A stretch of 64,000 nucleotides of DNA from NCBI RefSeq assembly GCF_011440375.1, contig NZ_JAAOIR010000001.1, positions 372,001 to 436,000 on the forward strand, given 5' to 3'. The position numbers and the translations under genes were made by a program. The stretch comes from Halorubellus sp. JP-L1. GTDB taxonomy: Archaea > Halobacteriota > Halobacteria > Halobacteriales > Natrialbaceae. A model generated the notes under the pieces. It ran no database searches and had not been told where the DNA came from. It saw only the letters and a list, made by a program, of their open reading frames with translations. Each line of letters starts with the position of its first letter. Within the stretch, counting starts at the first letter, position 1. This document shows positions 32,784 through 42,059 of the stretch, piece after piece.

Positions 32784-34283
32784 ATGGCGAACGACGTTCC
32801 CGACGGCGGCACATTCTCGGAGAAACTGCGCGTACCAGAGGCCTTGACGTTCGACGACGTCCTCCTTCGACCCAAGGAGAGTCGCGTCGAACCCGACGAG
32901 GCGGACCTGACGTCGAAGGTCTCGAAGAACGTCCAGCTGCCGGTCCCCGTGCTCTCGGCGGCGATGGACACGGTGACGGAGGCGGACCTCGCTATCGCGA
33001 TGGCGCGTCACGGCGGCCTGGGCGTCGTCCACCGGAACCTCGACGTCGAGGAGATGGCACGGCACGTCGAGAGGGTAAAGCGCGCGGACGAACTCATCAT
33101 CCGCGACGTCGTCACGGCACGCCCCGAGCAGACCGTGCAGGAGGTCGACGAGATGATGGCTCGCGAGGGCGTGAACGGCGCGCCCGTCGTGAACGACGAC
33201 GACGAAGTCCTGGGCATCATCTCCGGGACGGACATCCGGCCGTACCTCGAAGTCGGCGAGCAGGACGAGGTCGCCGAAGCGATGACCGAGGAAGTCGTCA
33301 CAGCTAGCGAGGACACGAGTGCGCGCGAAGCACTCGAGTTGATGTACGAGCACAAAATTGAGCGCGTCCCCATCGTCGACGGGGACGAGCGTCTCGTCGG
33401 GCTGCTGACAATGCAGGGCATCCTCCAGCGTCGCGAGTACGACAACGCGGCGCGCGACGACGAGGGTCGTCTCCGCGTCGGCGCGGCCGTCGGGCCGTTC
33501 GAGACCGAGCGCGCGCAGGCCGTCGACGATGCAGACGTCGACGTGATCTTCATCGATTGCGCGCACGCGCACAACCTGAACGTCGTCGACGGCGCGCGCG
33601 ACATCAAGGCCTCCGTGGACGCGGACGTCGTCGTCGGGAACGTCGGGACGCGCGAGGCGGCCGAGGACCTCGTCGGGTTCGCGGACGGCCTGAAGGTCGG
33701 CATCGGCCCGGGTTCGATCTGTACGACGCGCGTCGTCTCGGGGGCGGGGATGCCCCAGATCACGGCGGTCGCCCAGGTCGCGGACGTCGCGAGCGAGCAC
33801 GACGTGCCCGTGATCGCTGACGGCGGCATCCGGTACTCCGGCGATGCGATCAAGGCGATCGCGGCGGGCGCGGACGCGGTCATGCTCGGGTCGTACTTCG
33901 CGGGGACGCTCGAGGCCCCGGGTCGGGTCGTGAAGATGAACGGGAAGAAGTACAAACAGTACCGCGGGATGGGGAGCGTCGGCGCGATGCAGTCCGGCGA
34001 CGACGAGAACCGCTATCTCAAGGAGGAGCCCGAGCAGGAGGAGGACTACGTCCCCGAGGGCGTGGAGGCGGCGACGCCGTACAAGGGCCCGCTCCGGGAC
34101 GAACTCCACCAGCTCGCCGGCGGCATGCAGTCCGGGATGGGGTACGTCGGCGCGGAGACGATCCCGGCGTTCAAGGAACGCTCGGAGTTCGTTCGCGTGT
34201 CCTCGGCCGGTCAGGCGGAGAGTCACGCACACGACGTCGTAATCACGGACGAGGCGCCGAACTACAGTCCCGACGGCGACTGA
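32784..34283 (+). CDS. guaB: Inosine-5'-monophosphate dehydrogenase
   Basis: A 499-residue IMP dehydrogenase catalysing the NAD-dependent oxidation of IMP to XMP, the committed step to GTP. The (beta/alpha)8 barrel is split by a CBS-domain pair at residues about 105-215. The active-site loop GPGSICTTR holds catalytic C313. Later blocks [20 protein letters not shown] and the flap region YRGMGS are intact. The ATG at 32784 follows a TATA-like element (32753-32760) at about 24 nt, so the mRNA is probably leaderless. Confidence 0.97.
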   Translation: MANDVPDGGTFSEKLRVPEALTFDDVLLRPKESRVEPDEADLTSKVSKNVQLPVPVLSAAMDTVTEADLAIAMARHGGLGVVHRNLDVEEMARHVERVKRADELIIRDVVTARPEQTVQEVDEMMAREGVNGAPVVNDDDEVLGIISGTDIRPYLEVGEQDEVAEAMTEEVVTASEDTSAREALELMYEHKIERVPIVDGDERLVGLLTMQGILQRREYDNAARDDEGRLRVGAAVGPFETERAQAVDDADVDVIFIDCAHAHNLNVVDGARDIKASVDADVVVGNVGTREAAEDLVGFADGLKVGIGPGSICTTRVVSGAGMPQITAVAQVADVASEHDVPVIADGGIRYSGDAIKAIAAGADAVMLGSYFAGTLEAPGRVVKMNGKKYKQYRGMGSVGAMQSGDDENRYLKEEPEQEEDYVPEGVEAATPYKGPLRDELHQLAGGMQSGMGYVGAETIPAFKERSEFVRVSSAGQAESHAHDVVITDEAPNYSPDGD

Positions 34284-34429
34284 TTCGTCTCACCCGTCGA
34301 CGAGGCTCGACCGAAGCCGGTCGTCCTCGTCGCGGCTCCTCGACTATCTGATCCGACGACTCCTACGCCCACGCCATGAGTGGGTGGAGATAACAATTAA
34401 CACACTTCCGGTCGTAATGCGAGCGTAGC

Positions 34430-34591
34430 ATGAGCGTCATCGACTCCATCAAGCGAGCTCTCGGGGGGAGTACCGCCGACGAACCCGACCGCACGGTCCA
34501 GTACCGCTGTGACTTCTGTGACAGCGATCTCGAGGCCGCCTACAGCTTCTGTCCGGAGTGCGGGAGCGAACGCATCAGCGAAATCGCTTGA
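34430..34591 (+). CDS. Small zinc-ribbon protein, 53 aa
   Basis: A 53-residue ATG-started protein with an N-terminal amphipathic helix (SVIDSIKRALG) and a zinc ribbon formed by C27-x-x-C30 (YRCDFCDSD) and C41-x-x-C44 (SFCPECGSE). Haloarchaea encode many such zinc-finger proteins. An A+T-rich promoter block (TAACAATTAACAC, 34391-34403) lies about 30 nt upstream. It is convergent with another zinc-ribbon membrane protein. Confidence 0.75.
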   Translation: MSVIDSIKRALGGSTADEPDRTVQYRCDFCDSDLEAAYSFCPECGSERISEIA

Positions 34592-34639
34592 TTCGGACAC
34601 CCGACCGCGTCCCCAGTTCGGCCTCGACCAGTTGGTCGT

Positions 34640-35050
34640 TCACCGCTCGTCGTCCAGGCAGTAGTGACAGAACGAGAGGTCGGCGTCCACGTCGCGCTCG
34701 CACGACGAACACCGAACGACTCCCTCTCGAGTGCGTCGACGAACGGCGATCCACGCGTCAACTGCACCGAACACGCGCGCGCCGACGGCGAACGCGCCGA
34801 GACCCAGCATGACGAGTTCGGTCGTCCCACTCCCCAGTAGGAGGCCAGTACCGCCGGTTATGGTCGCGCCGAGGACGGCGTCCGACGCGACTGCGACGAA
34901 CACGCCGAGCGTCCCGGCCGCCCAGACCGCTCCGCGACTCCACCGCCCTAGGTAGAAGTGTCCTAGTCCCGGTGCCAGGAGCGACAGTAGCGTCGCCGTC
35001 GCAACGAGTCGTCGATCACCGATTCCGCCCGCGAACCCATCGTCAGTCAT
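34640..35050 (-). CDS. Membrane protein with C-terminal zinc ribbon
   Basis: A 136-residue protein. Three or four hydrophobic helices (LLAPGLGHFYLGRW, then AAGTLGVFVAVASD, then ELVMLGLGAFAVGARVFG) precede a C-terminal double-Cys ribbon, CSSCERD and CHYCLDD. The first helices (LSLLAPGLGHFYLGR) resemble the TM2-like GLGxFYLGR block. Role unknown; such proteins may act in membrane-associated signalling. Confidence 0.68.
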   Translation of the reverse strand: MTDDGFAGGIGDRRLVATATLLSLLAPGLGHFYLGRWSRGAVWAAGTLGVFVAVASDAVLGATITGGTGLLLGSGTTELVMLGLGAFAVGARVFGAVDAWIAVRRRTREGVVRCSSCERDVDADLSFCHYCLDDER

Positions 35051-35207
35051 CACCGCCGACTCCGGACGCATCGAACCTCAACCTTTCGTTACTGGGGCCG
35101 AGCGACCCGAAATCGTGGGTTTCAGGAAACCAACCGAGGCCAAGTGGTCACCACAGGCGGCCCGGGGGAGCGAGCAAGGAGACGACTGCTGTGGATGCCG
35201 GGGGCCG

Positions 35208-35612
35208 TCAGCGCGCCGTCGGCTCCTCAGCCCGTCGCTCGCCGGTGCGACCCTGCACCCACGCGCCGACGAGCCCACCCATCGCACCGGGAATGGCGGC
35301 GGCGGCGACGAAGAACAATCCGAACACGACGATGCCGACGCTCGCGAGCGGATTCACGAACAGCCCGACGAGCGCGAGCAACGCGACCGTCAGGATCGCA
35401 CCGAGCGCCGTCGACAACCCCCCGTTGAGCGCACCGTTCCCGTAGTCAGCACCCGTCAAGTAGCCCGCCACCGCCCCACCGACGACGCCACTGAACCCCG
35501 CGCCGACGACCGGCAGCGACGCGTCCGTGAACGGAAGCGCAGCCCCACCGACCGCGCCGACGACGATCGTCGTGACGATACCAGCCAGAACGGCCATCCA
35601 ATCGATACGCAT
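35208..35612 (-). CDS. DUF5518-type membrane protein
   Basis: A 134-residue, Gly/Ala/Val-rich protein with four membrane helices. The opening RIDWMAVLAGIVTTIVVG and the VVGGAVAGYLTG core match the haloarchaeal DUF5518 family. Function unknown. A short Arg/Glu tail ends the protein. Confidence 0.72.
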   Translation of the reverse strand: MRIDWMAVLAGIVTTIVVGAVGGAALPFTDASLPVVGAGFSGVVGGAVAGYLTGADYGNGALNGGLSTALGAILTVALLALVGLFVNPLASVGIVVFGLFFVAAAAIPGAMGGLVGAWVQGRTGERRAEEPTAR

Positions 35613-35772
35613 ACCAGAGACGCGACTCCGAACGCAAAAAGTCGTATTTGACGAGTCGATTCCGGTAGCCGACGGATTGCCGGGGTAACGTCCACGTACC
35701 CGCCACGCAGCCAGTTCCGCCCGCCCCTGGGCTCACGCTACGCTCGCGGGCTGGGTCGCACCAGGAGAAGCG

Positions 35773-35832
35773 GGCCGGAAGGGAATTGAACCACGGTCGC
35801 AGCAAGCTGCTCCCTGATTCAATTCCCTCCTG
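35773..35832. repeat. Duplicated tRNA-Lys 3' end with inverted copy
   Basis: Positions 35773-35794 repeat exactly the 22 nt at 35889-35910, the 3' end of tRNA-Lys, in the same orientation and 116 bp away. Positions 35819-35832 then carry an inverted copy of the T-arm part (TTCAATTCCCTCC against GGAAGGGAATTGAA), so the stretch can fold into a hairpin. It looks like the scar of an element once integrated at tRNA-Lys. Confidence 0.75.
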
Positions 35833-35888
35833 GCGTCGACCGCGACGCAGACGACTCGCTCCGCTCGTCGTGTTGCGTCGCGGTAGAA

Positions 35889-35962
35889 CGGGCCGGAAGG
35901 GAATTGAACCCCTGACCGTCTGATTAAGAGTCAGACGCTCTGCCTAACTGAGCTACCGGCCC
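35889..35962 (-). tRNA. tRNA-Lys (CUU)
   Basis: 74 nt on the minus strand. Acceptor GGGCCGG pairs with CCGGCCC, with discriminator G. The D arm has AGCTCAGTTAGGCAGAGC. The anticodon stem GTCTGA/TCAGAC holds loop CTCTTAA with anticodon CTT. The T arm is CAGGGGTTCAATTCCCTT. CCA is not encoded and there is no intron. Confidence 0.97.
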
Positions 35963-36123
35963 CGAATGCACTCGGTGATTGCGGTGTGTCGTTAAAAAGG
36001 GTTTTCATTCCGTGGGCGTGCGTGCTCGCGTCGCACGGTCGCCGGTGGGCGAAAACCGCCCTCGTTCGGTGGACGTCTCGCGTCCGAGAGGGTTAAGTGA
36101 CGGCGGAGACAGGTGAGGGATAC

Positions 36124-37575
36124 ATGAGTACCGGGGTCACGATCTCCTCGATGTCGAAGTACGCGATCCTGGGGTGTGGGAGCGTCGGGCACGCGGTGGC
36201 CGAGGAGCTCGTCGAACAGGGGAAGGACGTCCTCATCGTCGACAAGGACGAGGGACGCGTCGAGGCATTGCGCGACCAGGACTTGAACGCGCAGGTCGCG
36301 GACATCAGCGACGAGCACGTCGCCGAGGAGGTCAGCGACCAGGACGTCGTCCTCATCATGTCCTCGGACGTGGAGGCGAACAAGCGCGCGGTCGAGCACA
36401 TCCGCCAGCGGAACGAGGAGCAGTTCCTCGTCGTGCGCGCGAGCGACCCCGTGAGCGGCGACGAACTGACCGAGCTCGGCGCGGACGTCGTCATCAATCC
36501 CTCCGCCGTCATCGCGGACGCCGCGATGCGGAGCCTCGAGTCCGGGGAACTCGAGTTCAAGGCAGGGAAGCTCGGCGACGTGCTGTCGGCGACGAACGAC
36601 CGCGTCGCGATCCTGACACACGATAGCCCGGACCCGGACGCGATCGCGAGCGCCGCAGCGCTGCAGGCGATCGCCGCGACGCTCGACGTGGACGCCGACA
36701 TCTGTTATCTCGGCGACATCGGCCACCAGGAGAACCGGGCGTTCGTGAACCTGCTCGGGATCGAACTCCTGAACTGGGCCGACGTCGAGGACCACGACGA
36801 GTACGACACGATCGCGCTCGTCGACCACGCGAAGTCCGGCAACATGGTCGACCTGAACGTCGACGTTCTCATCGATCACTACGAGCCGGAGGAGGAGTAC
36901 GACGCCGAATTCGTCGACATCCGGCCGGCGATGAGTTCCACGTCGACGATCATGACGAAGTACATCCAGGAGTTCGACATGAACGTCGACGAAGCGGTCG
37001 CGACCGCACTCCTCTACGGCATCCGAGAGGAGACCCTGGACTTCAAGCGCGACACGACGCCCGCGGACCTCACCGCGGCGGCGTACCTCTACCCGTTCGC
37101 GAACCACGACCTCCTCGAGCAAGTGGAGTCCCCGAGCATGAGTCCGGAGACCCTGGACGTGCTCGCGGAAGCGATCCAGTCCCGCGAGGTTCAGGGCAGC
37201 CACCTGGTGTCGAACGCCGGGTTCGTCCGCGACCGCGATGCGCTCGCCCAGGCCGCCCAGCACCTCCTGAACCTGGAGGGGATCACGACGACGGCGGTGT
37301 TCGGGATCGGCGAGGACCGCATCTATCTCGCCGCTAGATCGAAGGACATCCGGATGAACATCGGGAAGATGCTCGGCGACGCGTACGGAGACATCGGCGA
37401 GGCCGCCGGGCACTCGACGCAGGCGAGTGCGGAGATCCCGCTCGGTATCTTCACGGGGATCGAGACGAACGACGACAACCGCGACACGCTCCTACAGTTG
37501 ACCGAGGAGGCCGTGAAGCGGAAGTTGTTCGAGGCAATGGGCGTGGAGAGCGGCGAGTCCAGCAACGGGTCGTAG
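36124..37575 (+). CDS. TrkA-N / DHH-DHHA1 phosphoesterase
   Basis: A 483-residue fusion. Residues 12-140 are a TrkA-N (RCK-like) Rossmann domain with GCGSVG (17-22) and D40 closing strand 2. Residues 160-330 are a DHH phosphoesterase with HDSPDPDA (166-173), VDHA (D234-H235) and IDHYEP (250-255). Residues 380-465 are a DHHA1 domain with GSHLVSNAG and the GG-type motif region GEAAGHSTQASAEI. Domain order matches archaeal and bacterial nucleotide phosphodiesterases, possibly acting on cyclic di-AMP or nanoRNA and responding to ligand through the TrkA domain. Which substrate is used is not shown. The ATG at 36124 puts the Rossmann motif close to the start. Confidence 0.88.
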   Translation: MSTGVTISSMSKYAILGCGSVGHAVAEELVEQGKDVLIVDKDEGRVEALRDQDLNAQVADISDEHVAEEVSDQDVVLIMSSDVEANKRAVEHIRQRNEEQFLVVRASDPVSGDELTELGADVVINPSAVIADAAMRSLESGELEFKAGKLGDVLSATNDRVAILTHDSPDPDAIASAAALQAIAATLDVDADICYLGDIGHQENRAFVNLLGIELLNWADVEDHDEYDTIALVDHAKSGNMVDLNVDVLIDHYEPEEEYDAEFVDIRPAMSSTSTIMTKYIQEFDMNVDEAVATALLYGIREETLDFKRDTTPADLTAAAYLYPFANHDLLEQVESPSMSPETLDVLAEAIQSREVQGSHLVSNAGFVRDRDALAQAAQHLLNLEGITTTAVFGIGEDRIYLAARSKDIRMNIGKMLGDAYGDIGEAAGHSTQASAEIPLGIFTGIETNDDNRDTLLQLTEEAVKRKLFEAMGVESGESSNGS

Positions 37576-37605
37576 CGTCGACTCGACTGGTCCTACAACC
37601 GAGAA

Positions 37606-37896
37606 TCAGGCGACGGCTTCTTCTTCTTCCTCGGCGCCGCGGTACCGTTCGACGATGTCGTTGATGAGGACGACGTCGCCGACGGCGCGAACCCACCGGT
37701 AGGGGACGATGATGCCGCGGGTGCCGTCCATCGCGTTCCCGAAGATGTCCGTGTTGAGTCCCGAGAGTGCGAGCCCGGTGACGGTCTCGCGTTCGATGTC
37801 GAGTCTGACGTCCTCGATTTCGCCGACGTAGACGCCGTTGTTCGAGTACACCTCCCGTCCGACGACGGACGTGATCTCCTGTGGGGTCGTATCCAT
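37606..37896 (-). CDS. PRC-barrel protein (CdpB-like)
   Basis: A 96-residue single PRC-barrel domain (SVVGREVYSNNGVYVGEI...RGIIVPYRWVRAVGDVVLI) with an acidic Glu-rich tail. In haloarchaea small PRC-barrel proteins CdpB1 and CdpB2 link the SepF anchor to the cell-division ring. Size and layout fit that group, but other PRC proteins (RNA processing or membrane associated) are possible, so the division role is an inference. Confidence 0.8.
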   Translation of the reverse strand: MDTTPQEITSVVGREVYSNNGVYVGEIEDVRLDIERETVTGLALSGLNTDIFGNAMDGTRGIIVPYRWVRAVGDVVLINDIVERYRGAEEEEEAVA

Positions 37897-37983
37897 ACGT
37901 CGTCACTCGGGGTGGCGGGTCTTATATGTTGGTCGTCGAGACCCGGACGCGTCCGCGGATACCGGTCTGGGTGGCGGGTTCGG

Positions 37984-39093
37984 TCAGTCGAGGTCGTCGA
38001 GGACGAGCGCGAAGGCGTCGAGCGCGGCAGTTGCGTGCTCGGTGGGGCGGCCGAGGCTGACGCGGACGGCGTCGGGCCGGTCGAAGAAGCGGCCGGGGAC
38101 GACGAGGACGTCGTCCTCGAGTGCGCGCTCGGCGAGTTCGTCGCCGTCGACGTCGTCGTGGGTGAGAAGGGCGTACGTCGCGCCGTCGTGGACGTGCCCG
38201 GAGAGCGCGGGTCGGTCGTGGACGAACGACGCGAGGTGGTCGTGGTTGTGACGGATGCGCTCGCGGCGGTCGGCGGCGAGGTCGTCGTGCGCGGCGAGTG
38301 CGCGCTTCGCGAGCGCAACGCTGGGTTCGGCGACGCTCGGCAGGTGCTGCTGGACGCGTTCGGTGCCGGCGACGAACTCGTGGTCGGCGACGAGCCAGCC
38401 GATGCGGAGTCCGCCGAACCCGAGGAACTTCGTGAGCGACCCGGTGACGACGACGCCGTCGGTACCGGCGACGCTCGGGCCGCCGAGCGGGCCGTCGGTT
38501 GCCGTGGTGGTGAACGACGCGTACACTTCGTCGACGAGCAGCGGGACGTCGGCGTCGCGGGCGACGTCGACGGTCGCATCGAGCGAGTCGCGGTCGGCGC
38601 GACGCCCGGTCGGGTTGTGGCGGTCCGTGATCGCGACGAGTGCCGTCCGCTCGGTGACGGCGGCCTCGACGCGCGTGGGGTCGAGGATGCCCTGGGGCCG
38701 CATGAAGCGGTCGACGCGCGCGCCGAATCCGCGAGGCGTACCGGTCAGGGGCTCGTAGCCGGGTTTCTCGACGAGCACGCGCTGCGACGAATCGTCGCCG
38801 CCTCCGTCGTGGTCCGTGACGCGAGGACGGCCCTCGGCGGCGACGGCGAACGCGAGTGCGTTCGCGTTGGTCGCGCCCGCTGTGACGAGCACGTTCTCGG
38901 GCGCGACGTCGTAGGCGTCGGCGACGAGCGCGTCCAGGTCGGTGTCCGCGGGCGGGTCAGGGACGGCGGCGAGTCGGTCGGGGACCGGTCCCGGCGAGGG
39001 AGTCTGGGGGCGGAGGTCGCTCGACGCGAGGTCGTGAGCGACCGCGTCCGGCCGTCCCTCGATCCAGGACAGGTACGATAGCTGCTCGAACAC
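37984..39093 (-). CDS. PLP-dependent aminotransferase, class I/II
   Basis: A 369-residue fold-type I aminotransferase. The cofactor-binding Lys lies in TGSLTKFLGFGGLRIGW. TDRHNPTGR and LLVDEVYASF provide the Asn and Asp that contact PLP, and VRVSLGRP holds the substrate-carboxylate Arg near the C terminus. Sequence style is between histidinol-phosphate and aspartate/alanine aminotransferases; the substrate is not certain. The start is the GTG at 39093 (VFEQLSYLSWIEGR), placing the N-terminal helix correctly; the upstream ATG would add a low-complexity leader. Confidence 0.8.
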   Translation of the reverse strand: MFEQLSYLSWIEGRPDAVAHDLASSDLRPQTPSPGPVPDRLAAVPDPPADTDLDALVADAYDVAPENVLVTAGATNANALAFAVAAEGRPRVTDHDGGGDDSSQRVLVEKPGYEPLTGTPRGFGARVDRFMRPQGILDPTRVEAAVTERTALVAITDRHNPTGRRADRDSLDATVDVARDADVPLLVDEVYASFTTTATDGPLGGPSVAGTDGVVVTGSLTKFLGFGGLRIGWLVADHEFVAGTERVQQHLPSVAEPSVALAKRALAAHDDLAADRRERIRHNHDHLASFVHDRPALSGHVHDGATYALLTHDDVDGDELAERALEDDVLVVPGRFFDRPDAVRVSLGRPTEHATAALDAFALVLDDLD

Positions 39094-39284
39094 ACCCCGA
39101 GCGTGCGCAGGCCTCGGTAAAGAACCCGAGGGGCTCGGGACGCGGTCCCGATATGCCGCCGTCGAGCCCCGCGACATATGTTCGCACAGCACCCCGCCCG
39201 TACTTAAAGGGCCGTCAGACACAAGTGCGTCGACCGGTCGTCGATGCGCGACCCGCCCCGTAGGATTAAGACTCTGTGCCCGAA

Positions 39285-39372
39285 ATGAATAGGTGCCGGG
39301 TGCCTCTGACATGCCGGCAGTCGACGTCGGGCTTTGCCCGAGCCCGACGTCGGGCGGGATATCCCGCTTTTT
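39285..39372 (+). ncRNA. Candidate small RNA with terminator
   Basis: A 411-nt gap holds this compact set of inverted repeats. TGCCGG/CCGGCA lies at 39294-39319. A perfect 12-bp stem CGACGTCGGGCT/AGCCCGACGTCG with a 7-nt loop is at 39322-39352. Then GCGGGAT/ATCCCGC (39354-39367) runs into TTTTT. A TATA-like block (TAGGATTAAGA, 39261-39271) lies about 20 nt upstream. No protein frame explains it. It is a small RNA ending in an intrinsic-type terminator, or terminates a convergent transcript. Confidence 0.45.
39354..39372 (+). terminator. Palindrome plus T run
   Basis: GCGGGATATCCCGC followed by five T is a stem with a U-rich tail, the form that stops archaeal RNA polymerase. Confidence 0.55.
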
Positions 39373-39504
39373 GGTGACGTCTATCCTCGAGCGACAGTTC
39401 AGTCACGACTCGACGGGTCCGGGGATTCCGACTCGACGAACGGACCGCAGAAGTACGATTCCGCGACGACGTCCCGGCGAGACTCCTGACCAGGGCTCGG
39501 TCGG

Positions 39505-40845
39505 CTACAGGTCCTCGAGTGCGCCGACGGGATTCACGAATCCGCTCCCGTGATACTCTTTCCCGCCGGGTGCGTCGGACGCGGTCTGCTTCAGGCGGCT
39601 CTCGACCTGGTTCGCGTTCAGGTCCGGGGCCTTCGACTTCACGAGCGCGGCGGCGCCAGCGACCTGCGGTGCCGCCATCGACGTGCCCGCGACCCACGAA
39701 TAGTCGTAGGCTGCGCCGAGATACTCGCCGTCGTCAGCAAACTGTGGAACCGCAATCGCGTTCAGGACGAGGTCGTAGTGCCAGCCCGGCACCTCGTTCG
39801 CTTGGGCGTCGGGGTCGTAGTCGCCGCCGGGCGCGGAGACGGTGACGGCGTTCGTCCCGTAGTTCGTGTAGTTCGCAGGAGAATTCGGTTCCTCCTCCAG
39901 TCCCTCGTCGCCCCAACCGAACCCGACGGGGCCAGTCGCGGACACGCCGACCGCTTGCGCACCCTCGTTGGGGAGGCTGATGACGTTCTTGTCGTGCTGG
40001 AGGTCCGCCGCGTCGTTCCCCGTGGAGATCGTGAGGAGCGTTCCCTGGCTGTTCGCGTACGTCATCACCTTGTTCACGACCTTGCCGTAGAACGAGCCCT
40101 CCCCCTGGCGCGGGACCGGGTACGCGCCGATCGAGAGGTTCGCGACGTCACAGCCGATTTCGGCGCTGTACGCGACGGCGGCGAGGATGCTCGCAAACGA
40201 GGCGCTCGAGCTCGGCGAGAACACGCGGCAGTCGACGATTTCCGCCCCCGGCGCGGTGCCGACGACGCCTGTCTCGTTCCGGTCGTTCGCGGCGACGATA
40301 CCGGCGACGTGCGTTCCGTGGTAACCGCCGGCCGGATTCGCGGCGCCGAGCCCGTCGCCGGTGAAGTTCTGCGAGAGGTCCTCGTTCACCGCGTGCTCGA
40401 GGTCGGGGTGGCCGGCACCGACCCCACTGTCGATGATGGCGACGCGAGCGCCTTCGCCGCGAGTTTTCTCATGAGCTGTGGGGACGTCCTGGACCTGTTT
40501 GTCCCACTGGAATCCGTACAGCGGTTCGTCCGTCGCGGACGCGGCGTCCACGTCCGCGTCGACGCGCTCGACGGCGCCGTCGAAGGACACCTCGACGTCG
40601 GGTGCGTACTTGCCTTCCGTTCGCTCGACGTCGCTCTCGGCGCCCTCGACGACGAAGTAGCCGGCATCGGAGAGGTCGAACACGACGTCCAGCCCAGCGG
40701 CTTCGACGTCGCTCGCGCTCCGGTTCTTCGCCTCGAGGAAGAACCGGCTCGTCGATTCGGCGGCGGTGACGGTCGACCCCACGGCGATTCCTCCGAGTAG
40801 TGCCCCACCGACCTTCATCACGTCACGTCTGGACCTGTCTACCAT
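39505..40845 (-). CDS. Tat-exported subtilisin-like serine protease (halolysin type)
   Basis: A 446-residue secreted protease. The Tat signal has R6-R7 in DRSRRDVMKVGG and ends near residue 28. An inhibitor_I9-like propeptide spans about 32-105. The S8 catalytic domain follows with D139 (AIIDSGVG), H176 (YHGTHVAG) and S389 (GTSMAAP); the oxyanion Asn is in STGND. There is no C-terminal repeat or Cys-rich extension, so it is shorter than classical halolysins. Export in folded form and autoprocessing are expected from the family. Confidence 0.94.
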   Translation of the reverse strand: MVDRSRRDVMKVGGALLGGIAVGSTVTAAESTSRFFLEAKNRSASDVEAAGLDVVFDLSDAGYFVVEGAESDVERTEGKYAPDVEVSFDGAVERVDADVDAASATDEPLYGFQWDKQVQDVPTAHEKTRGEGARVAIIDSGVGAGHPDLEHAVNEDLSQNFTGDGLGAANPAGGYHGTHVAGIVAANDRNETGVVGTAPGAEIVDCRVFSPSSSASFASILAAVAYSAEIGCDVANLSIGAYPVPRQGEGSFYGKVVNKVMTYANSQGTLLTISTGNDAADLQHDKNVISLPNEGAQAVGVSATGPVGFGWGDEGLEEEPNSPANYTNYGTNAVTVSAPGGDYDPDAQANEVPGWHYDLVLNAIAVPQFADDGEYLGAAYDYSWVAGTSMAAPQVAGAAALVKSKAPDLNANQVESRLKQTASDAPGGKEYHGSGFVNPVGALEDL

Positions 40846-41119
40846 GCCTCGTAGTACCGAACTTCTTCCTATAATATTTTCCGGTATATGACGAGTTGTT
40901 CCAAGATGCCGTCGAATCGCTGAAGAACAAGGACCGTTCGATCAACAGTTTGCGACGCTTCCGCGCCAGTGCAGCGAACGGTCCTCACCATCGTTGACGG
41001 TACGTGATTTTCACATATCTTCGTTCATTTAAATACGGTGCGTCGTCGCGACCGCGTTCGAGCGGGACGCTAGCCGGAGAGACGCCGAGACGAACGCGCG
41101 GTTCCGGAGGTCGTCCCGG
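40846..41119. other. Intergenic region upstream of the subtilase gene
   Basis: It holds the subtilase promoter (TATA at about 40869-40880) and A+T-rich sequence to about 41040. Nothing coding is seen. Confidence 0.45.
40869..40880 (-). promoter_or_regulatory. TATA box of the subtilase gene
   Basis: AAAATATTATAGG on the minus strand, about 25-30 nt before the ATG at 40845; typical archaeal promoter spacing for a near-leaderless mRNA. Confidence 0.65.
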
Positions 41120-41683
41120 TCAGAAGCCGTCGGTCCGGCGGTCGAGTTCAGCGTCGAAGCTCGCGGCGAGCGACGCGTGCGTGTCGTCCGTGACGGCGTC
41201 GCGGACGAGCGCGTACGCACCGGTCGCGTTCCGGCGGCGGACGGTCGTCGCGACGGAGTCGAGGAAGTTCTGGACGCTCGAGCGCTCTGCGTACATCAGG
41301 AGGACGTTCACGTTGTCGAACACCACCCATCCCACGTCGGGTTTGACGTGGTTCGTGCCGCGCTCGAAGCGCTCGTAGATGCCCGAGAGGTCGTTCGGGT
41401 GGACGACGGACGTCGTCCAGAGCGGGCCGTCGTAGTCCACGGGCGACCCGGAGACGGGGACGACTCCGACCGTGTTCGGGTCGCCGCCGCGTTCGCGGAC
41501 GATTTGCTCGACTTTCTTCGGGGAGCGCGTCGTCGAGACGACGAGCAGGTTCTCGAACGCCGACTGTGGAAGGAGCGAGAGCGGGGACCGGAGCGACGGC
41601 GTGAGGACGAGCGCCTGCGTCCCGACGGGCACGTCGAGGAACGCCTCGGGCTCGCGCTGGTCGGGGTCGCTAGTCGTCGGCAT
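41120..41683 (-). CDS. RecA-like fold protein (DUF7504-type), no P-loop
   Basis: A 187-residue protein with alternating strands and helices: QALVLTPSLRSPLS, then NLLVVSTTRSPKKV, then VGWVVFDNVNVLLMYAE. This is the layout of KaiC/RecA-like domains, but the Walker A lysine loop is absent, so ATP binding is unlikely. In haloarchaea such proteins (DUF7504, once called HTR-like) are encoded with membrane proteins and signal-transduction genes. It overlaps the upstream membrane-protein gene by 14 nt, so three genes are co-translated. Confidence 0.65.
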   Translation of the reverse strand: MPTTSDPDQREPEAFLDVPVGTQALVLTPSLRSPLSLLPQSAFENLLVVSTTRSPKKVEQIVRERGGDPNTVGVVPVSGSPVDYDGPLWTTSVVHPNDLSGIYERFERGTNHVKPDVGWVVFDNVNVLLMYAERSSVQNFLDSVATTVRRRNATGAYALVRDAVTDDTHASLAASFDAELDRRTDGF

Positions 41684-42059
41684 CGTCGAACCCTCCAGTG
41701 TGCTCGGTCTGCGTGCTCTCGAAGGCGTCGTCGCTCGTGTCGATGAACTGCCGTGCGAAGTGGTAGATGCCGATGGTCGCTGACACCGACGCGCCGAGGT
41801 TGACGATGCTCACGACGGCGACCGGGGAGTCGAGCCCGGGCGCCAGGACGTCGTGCTCGAGGAGGAGTCCGAAGGCGTTCGCGATCGTCAACAGGAGGAA
41901 GCCGACGGCGAGCCCGACGAACCCCTCGGTGTACGCGACGTTCCGGGCGTACGCGACGACGGGGTAGACGAGGAGGAGGCTCGCGGCGAGCAACGCCGCG
42001 ATCTGGATCGCGCCGAGAACCTGGTAGGGGTTCGATGCGAGGAGGTCGACGATACCCAT
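41670..42059 (-). CDS. Membrane protein of the DUF7504-type operon
   Basis: A 129-residue protein with four hydrophobic helices (LGAIQIAALLAASLLLVYPVV, then GFVGLAVGFLLLTIANAFG and VAVVSIVNLGASVSATI) and a polar C-terminal tail (about 108-129) rich in Asp and Thr. It resembles small haloarchaeal DUF7521-like membrane proteins found beside DUF7504 genes. Its ATG overlaps the upstream gene's stop by one base and its end overlaps the next gene. Confidence 0.6.
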   Translation of the reverse strand: MGIVDLLASNPYQVLGAIQIAALLAASLLLVYPVVAYARNVAYTEGFVGLAVGFLLLTIANAFGLLLEHDVLAPGLDSPVAVVSIVNLGASVSATIGIYHFARQFIDTSDDAFESTQTEHTGGFDDADD

